64,000 nucleotides of DNA from NCBI GenBank assembly GCA_965229095.1, contig OZ245855.1, forward strand, positions 5,146,001 through 5,210,000, in the 5' to 3' direction. The notes under the pieces were generated by a model. The model was not told where the DNA came from. It saw only the letters and a list, made by a program, of their open reading frames with translations, and did no database searches. This document shows positions 60,247 to 64,000 of this stretch, in pieces (position 1 is the first letter of the stretch; every line of letters starts with the position of its first letter). The position numbers were made by a program, and so were the translations under genes. The DNA is from Taibaiella sp965229095. GTDB taxonomy: Bacteria > Bacteroidota > Bacteroidia > Chitinophagales > Chitinophagaceae.

Positions 60247-62673
60247 CTAAAACTTCGCGGCCAGCTTTACATTGATCAGGCGTGCGGTAAGACGATTGGG
60301 TACAGCATACAGCCGGTTGCTGGTATAGTCCTGTATCCATTGATAAGATAAAGTATTTTGTATGCCCAGCAGGTTGAATACTTCGGCGCTCAGCCATACC
60401 GACTTGAAGGCGCTGAAGAAACTATAGGAAGGGCGGTTCTTTTTGTTGCCGTCGATCAGCAATGCGGAGAAGCCGATGTCTACTCTTTTATAATCGGGGA
60501 TGCGCAATTGATAAGCAGGATCCAGTCCTTTGCCGGGAGGGCTGAAAGGAAGGCCCGTAGCATACATCAGGTTCAGGAACATCTTGAAGTTCTTGTTGCG
60601 CGGCAGGTAGTCGGAGAAGAACATACCAAAGCTCACCCTTTGATCGGTAGGGCGGGGCAGGTAATCGGAGTATATGCCGGTAGCGGTATTCAGGATCTTA
60701 TTTTCTGTTTTAAGATAACCGAGGCTCACCCAGGATTCCGCATCTTTAACCAGGTCGCCAAACAGCCTTACCTCGCCACCATAGGCATAACCCTTGCCAT
60801 TGTTGTTGGCAAAGTAACGTATCCGCACATTGTCGTATTCGTAAGGTACGAGATCCCACAGTTGTTTGTAATAGATTTCGGCAGTTACTTTAAAAGGCCG
60901 GTCGCCCCACATCTTAAAATTATAGTCGAGGCCGGCGGCGGCATGATACGATTTCTGCGCTTTGAGGTCGGTATTCAGGTTGCCTTCCATATCGCGCATT
61001 TCCCGGTAGAAAGGCGGTTGTGCATAAAGCCCTGTCGAAACCCTGAAAACAACATCCTTGTCCCATTTCGGTTTTACGGAATACTGCACCCTTGGGCTTA
61101 TGATCAGCTCTTTATTGAGGAACGTATAGTTGACCCTTACTCCTATGTTCAAGGTCATAATATTGCTCAGCAAAATATTGTCCTGGATAAATGCGGAAAG
61201 GCGGGTATAGTCGAGCTGGTTATTGGCTTTGTAGGTTTTGGCCATCCTGATCTCACTGGTATCGAAGGGTTGCGAAAAGCCTGCAGAATCGCGGCGTTGC
61301 CATTCAAGCAATTTATCGTCTACATTCACATAAGTAGCATCCAGACCCCATTGCAGGAAATGCTTATCCAAGTCGTGCGAACCACGTAGGGCCACCGTAC
61401 CTACATTAGCAGTAAGGTAATTGCGCGCAAAGTCGTGGATGGCGCCGGTACCCAGGTTGTACTTCTCCTGGCCGAAATCGGGCTTGCCCAGGTCGGCTTC
61501 CAGGGCATAGAATCCATACTCGCCATAGATATCATAGGTTTCATACTCGTTGGTCTGAAAACCGGAGGCCAGCAATTTGATCTTTGTTTTCTTCGTCGGA
61601 CGATAGGACAGCGAAAGGCCTGCAAAGCGGGTGTCGAACTGGTCGTGTTCGTTGCCCTGGAACAGGGTACGCAGTTTGTATGCCTCATTCACAAAGCCGA
61701 AGGCGGCAACGCTTTCTTCGGGCTGGAAGTTGAAGCGGTTACGGGCATAGTTGCCTATAGCTTCCAATTCCCATTTCTCGTTGAAGCGATAATTGATCAA
61801 AGCCTGGATGTCGGTAAAGGAAGGGTTGTATTGTCCTTTGGTGGGTTGGGATTGCAGCAGGTACTGGTTGGATTTTTGCCTTGCACCCAACAAGTAGGTA
61901 AGCTTCTTATTACGTGTTGCACCTTCCACATGTGCCTGCAGACCCAGTAAGCTCAGTACAACGGAGCCGGCAAATTTCTTGGGACGCTTATAGGTTACGT
62001 CCAATACGGAAGACATCTTATCGCCGTATTTGGATTGAAAGCCACCTACGGAAAAGTTAACCCCGGCGGTAAGATCGGAGTTCACGAAGCTAAGGCCTTC
62101 CTGTTGCCCGCTGCGGACGAGGAAAGGGCGATAGATCTCAAAGTCGTTTACATACACCAGGTTCTCGTCAAAGTTGCCGCCACGTACCGTGTATTGAGAA
62201 GTAAGTTCGTTATGAGAACCCAGCAACGTTTTTAGTAACCCTTCGACGCCATTGACAGGGCCGGGATTGAGGTCCACATTTTCAAGATTGACGATCACAT
62301 TACCGGCTTCCTGCCTGGATTTGTTTTCGGTGATCTCTACTTCGCCAAGCATATTGTTGTAATATCGTTTCATCACGATATCGCGTGTAATGCTGCCGCC
62401 CGATGTTACTTTTACGGAGAAAGCTTCCGGCTCAAAACCTAAATAAGCAATGCGGATACCTGTTCTTTTATCGGAAGGAATAGCGAGTGTATAATTGCCG
62501 CTGCTGTCGGTGAAGGCTACATTGGTAGTGCCGATTTCTTCAACCGGTATCTGGATCAGGGGAATATTATCTTCGTCCGTGATTTTGCCGGTGAGGGTAG
62601 CTTTTTGCGCCAGGGCAAAAGAAGCACTGCCAACGCAGCACAGGAGCAGGAGTAATGTTTTTTTCCAAAGCAT
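60247..62673 (-). CDS. TonB-dependent receptor with carboxypeptidase-like N-domain
   Basis: An 808-residue outer-membrane receptor. Signal peptide (MLWKKTLLLLLCCVGSASFALA, cleavage before QK). Carboxypeptidase D regulatory-like domain (about residues 25-105: ATLTGKITDEDNIPLIQIPVEEIGTT). Plug domain (about 115-230: LLKTLLGSHNELTSQYTVRGGNFDENLVYVNDFEIYRPFLVRSGQQEGLSFVN), then the beta-barrel ending in VKLAAKF. Ligand unknown; no SusD partner nearby. ATG 62673 fits the signal; a near-consensus TTTCTTTG lies 10 bases upstream on the minus strand. Confidence 0.9.
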   Translation of the reverse strand: MLWKKTLLLLLCCVGSASFALAQKATLTGKITDEDNIPLIQIPVEEIGTTNVAFTDSSGNYTLAIPSDKRTGIRIAYLGFEPEAFSVKVTSGGSITRDIVMKRYYNNMLGEVEITENKSRQEAGNVIVNLENVDLNPGPVNGVEGLLKTLLGSHNELTSQYTVRGGNFDENLVYVNDFEIYRPFLVRSGQQEGLSFVNSDLTAGVNFSVGGFQSKYGDKMSSVLDVTYKRPKKFAGSVVLSLLGLQAHVEGATRNKKLTYLLGARQKSNQYLLQSQPTKGQYNPSFTDIQALINYRFNEKWELEAIGNYARNRFNFQPEESVAAFGFVNEAYKLRTLFQGNEHDQFDTRFAGLSLSYRPTKKTKIKLLASGFQTNEYETYDIYGEYGFYALEADLGKPDFGQEKYNLGTGAIHDFARNYLTANVGTVALRGSHDLDKHFLQWGLDATYVNVDDKLLEWQRRDSAGFSQPFDTSEIRMAKTYKANNQLDYTRLSAFIQDNILLSNIMTLNIGVRVNYTFLNKELIISPRVQYSVKPKWDKDVVFRVSTGLYAQPPFYREMRDMEGNLNTDLKAQKSYHAAAGLDYNFKMWGDRPFKVTAEIYYKQLWDLVPYEYDNVRIRYFANNNGKGYAYGGEVRLFGDLVKDAESWVSLGYLKTENKILNTATGIYSDYLPRPTDQRVSFGMFFSDYLPRNKNFKMFLNLMYATGLPFSPPGKGLDPAYQLRIPDYKRVDIGFSALLIDGNKKNRPSYSFFSAFKSVWLSAEVFNLLGIQNTLSYQWIQDYTSNRLYAVPNRLTARLINVKLAAKF

Positions 62674-62747
62674 ATCTGATGCCAAAGAAAACGAAAAAAA
62701 ACGACTTTTATTGTGGAAATCTCCCATAAGGACGGCTGCTTGCTGGC

Positions 62748-62993
62748 TTAGTTCTTATACAACGGGAACAGGAACAGGCGCTCTTTTTCTGGCCTGGAAA
62801 GCAATCTGCTGATCTGGTGTTTTTTGCGGATAAGGCGGTAGCGTTGCAGGTCAACGACCTCTATCAATGCCAGGTGACACCTGGTGATCCGAACATAAGA
62901 AAGGTAATGGAGCAGGTACACTGCTTCTTTATTGCTGACCGCAGTGATCTGCTGCGGGTATCTTTTCCATATTTGTTCCCTGCGTCCGAACAT
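62748..62993 (-). CDS. Possible small basic protein
   Basis: An 81-residue frame upstream of the TonB receptor, 74 bases away. The product has alternating hydrophobic and basic residues (VYLLHYLSYVRITRCHLALIEVVDLQRYRLIRKK, ending LFLFPLYKN) that look protein-like, but I do not recognise a family. A plus-strand frame (62817-63041) covers the same bases. Low confidence. Confidence 0.4.
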   Translation of the reverse strand: MFGRREQIWKRYPQQITAVSNKEAVYLLHYLSYVRITRCHLALIEVVDLQRYRLIRKKHQISRLLSRPEKERLFLFPLYKN

Positions 62994-63037
62994 CGGTTCA
63001 CCTTTTTACAAGGGAATGCTATAACATATCCCAGGCC

Positions 63038-63193
63038 TTAATAAACATTTCTTTTATAGCTTTTCGGAGTTTTGTAATGCCTGGTCAGATCATTACAATC
63101 ACAATTGCTGCGGGAAGAAGCACAACTTTCAAGCAGTAATCCTATTCCTAATAATGCAACTAAAATAAAACCGGTTTTTGAAATGCGCTTCAT
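63038..63193 (-). CDS. Small lipoprotein (51 residues)
   Basis: Translation of the minus strand from the ATG at 63193 gives MKRISKTGFILVALLGIGLL, then LES-Cys24 as lipobox, then a short basic, Cys- and Tyr-containing tail ending YKRNVY. Such very short lipoproteins are frequent in this group of bacteria; function unknown. It is divergent from the glycosyltransferase. Confidence 0.7.
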   Translation of the reverse strand: MKRISKTGFILVALLGIGLLLESCASSRSNCDCNDLTRHYKTPKSYKRNVY

Positions 63194-63198
63194 AAATA

Positions 63199-63227
63199 TT
63201 GGAGGTAATTTTATAACCTTACTTTTG
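63199..63227 (+). promoter_or_regulatory. Promoter of the glycosyltransferase
   Basis: TTG (63199-63201), 18-base spacing and TACTTTTG (63220-63227), 21 bases before the TTG start at 63249. Confidence 0.58.
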
Positions 63228-63248
63228 TAAAGTTAATTAAAAATATCA

Positions 63249-64000
63249 TTGGCTGTACCATTGAAAATATTGATTGCGCCGTTGGATTGGGGGCTGGGAC
63301 ACACTACGCGTTGTATTCCCATTATCCGTTACCTGCTGCAGGAAGGCCACGAAGTGATGGTGGCTGCCGAAGGAGCATCGGCACGTCTGCTGAGCGAAAA
63401 TTTTCCCGGTATCCCTTTACTGCCACTTGAAGGGTACCGTATCCGCTACAGCAGGAACAGGCGCCTTTTTACTTTTCGGATTCTTGCCCAGGTGCCCAAA
63501 ATATTGGCGGCCATACGGCGCGAAAAGAAGTGGCTGTCGCAAATGCAAAGCCGGTATCATTTCGACCTGGTGATCTCCGATAACCGTTATGGGCTACATC
63601 TTCATGCAGTGCCTTGCTGTATCCTTACGCATCAGTTGCAGATCAAAAGCGGACAGGGAAAATGGGCCGACGATATCCTGCGCCGCTTGCATTATCGCTT
63701 ACTCAACCGTTTTACTGCCTGCTGGATCGTGGACGAACCTGCTCCCGACGGGCTTTCGGGCGAGCTGGCGCATCCGGCGGTATTGCCGCCCCGCGCACAA
63801 TATATCGGTATCCTTTCCCAATTCGATATTGCTGCGAAGGCAACACCCGTTGCCGAAAACCATATCCTGGTATTGCTATCGGGACCCGAACCTATGCGGG
63901 GGCAATTGGAAAAGTTGTTGCTGGCGCAGATACGATCCTTGCCTCAATATACTTTTGAAATAGTGGCCGGAAATCCATCGGGCGCCGTGCCGTGCGATTT
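63249..64000 (+). CDS. Glycosyltransferase (GT28-like/UGT-type), 3' end outside window
   Basis: An open frame of about 250 codons running off the right edge. It begins with PLKILIAPLDWGLGHTTRCIPIIRYLLQEGHEV, the glycosyltransferase-B N-terminal pattern with the GHTTR loop; DLVISDNRYG and ILTHQLQI follow. This resembles the MurG/UGT-like glycosyltransferases related to LPS N-acetylglucosamine transfer. The C-terminal nucleotide-sugar domain has just begun (HILVLLSGPEPMRGQLEKLL). The start is probably TTG 63249 (MAVPLK), because a stop lies upstream in frame and there is no ATG nearby. Confidence 0.8.
   Translation, partial: MAVPLKILIAPLDWGLGHTTRCIPIIRYLLQEGHEVMVAAEGASARLLSENFPGIPLLPLEGYRIRYSRNRRLFTFRILAQVPKILAAIRREKKWLSQMQSRYHFDLVISDNRYGLHLHAVPCCILTHQLQIKSGQGKWADDILRRLHYRLLNRFTACWIVDEPAPDGLSGELAHPAVLPPRAQYIGILSQFDIAAKATPVAENHILVLLSGPEPMRGQLEKLLLAQIRSLPQYTFEIVAGNPSGAVPCD

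Noticed and set aside
62817..63041. Plus-strand 74-codon frame opposite the possible small basic protein
   Set aside because: It overlaps the small lipoprotein gene end and has no signal or motif; the minus-strand frame looks slightly more protein-like.

Overview
The window is a piece of a Bacteroidota chromosome, most likely from the Chitinophagales/Chitinophagaceae side. The reasons are secreted proteins with type IX secretion (T9SS) sorting domains of types A and B, TonB-dependent receptors and OMP_b-brl barrels, promoters of the TAnnTTTG type with almost no Shine-Dalgarno sequences, an eukaryote-like citrate synthase, and moderate GC. No rRNA, tRNA, CRISPR array, transposase or phage module was recognised. 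Both ends cut through genes: a TPR-like protein at the left edge and a glycosyltransferase at the right edge.

Layout. 1-12 kb is mostly housekeeping: nhaA, a small GNAT/OsmC/DinB operon, citrate synthase, a PKD/type-B-sorting secreted protein, a VOC protein, a MORN-type secreted protein, arginine decarboxylase and an OmpA lipoprotein. 12.5-16.8 kb is the most interesting part: a microviridin-type graspetide (omega-ester peptide) cluster on the minus strand. It has four small precursor genes with a PFFAxFLE leader motif, a GG motif and together nine copies of a T-x-K-Y/A-P-S-D core, followed by two ATP-grasp ligases (MdnB-like and MdnC-like). A PAS/LuxR regulator lies convergent to it. Hairpin-plus-U-tract elements lie between precursor 3 and precursor 4 and between precursor 4 and the ligases. 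No exporter, acetyltransferase or protease is visible next to it.

17-33 kb: malic enzyme, RDD membrane protein, AcpH-like phosphodiesterase, a serine hydrolase and a lipase, a BlaI/M56 peptidase pair with a VDW-repeat tail and a palindromic operator, an outer-membrane barrel protein, a repeat-rich gene-free stretch (28.4-29.2 kb), a large TPR-like secreted protein and dnaG. 33-38 kb: secreted proteins, including a collagen-like protein and two with type A sorting domains. 38-47 kb: SRPBCC protein, TetR regulator, adenine deaminase, an array of four exported TonB-C-domain proteins, heptose-phosphate kinase, PfkB kinase and pyruvate kinase. 47-64 kb: DUF885 peptidase, CDF transporter, UbiA prenyltransferase, Maf, phosphoglycerate mutase, DUF4783, DUF1015, DUF1599, ElaA, DoxX/BT_3928, DUF1579 and Hsp20 genes, a TonB-dependent receptor, two very small membrane/lipoprotein genes and the partial glycosyltransferase.

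In the graspetide region the precursors would be bound through their leader helix by the two ligases. The MdnC-like enzyme would make two ester bonds and the MdnB-like enzyme one amide bond in each core. Cleavage after the GG motif and between cores, and export, would depend on genes elsewhere. Because the residue thought to set protease specificity differs from core to core (L, T, D, N, M, M, K, K, Q), the locus looks like a small library of serine-protease inhibitors. All functional statements come from motif recognition by eye, with no database search.
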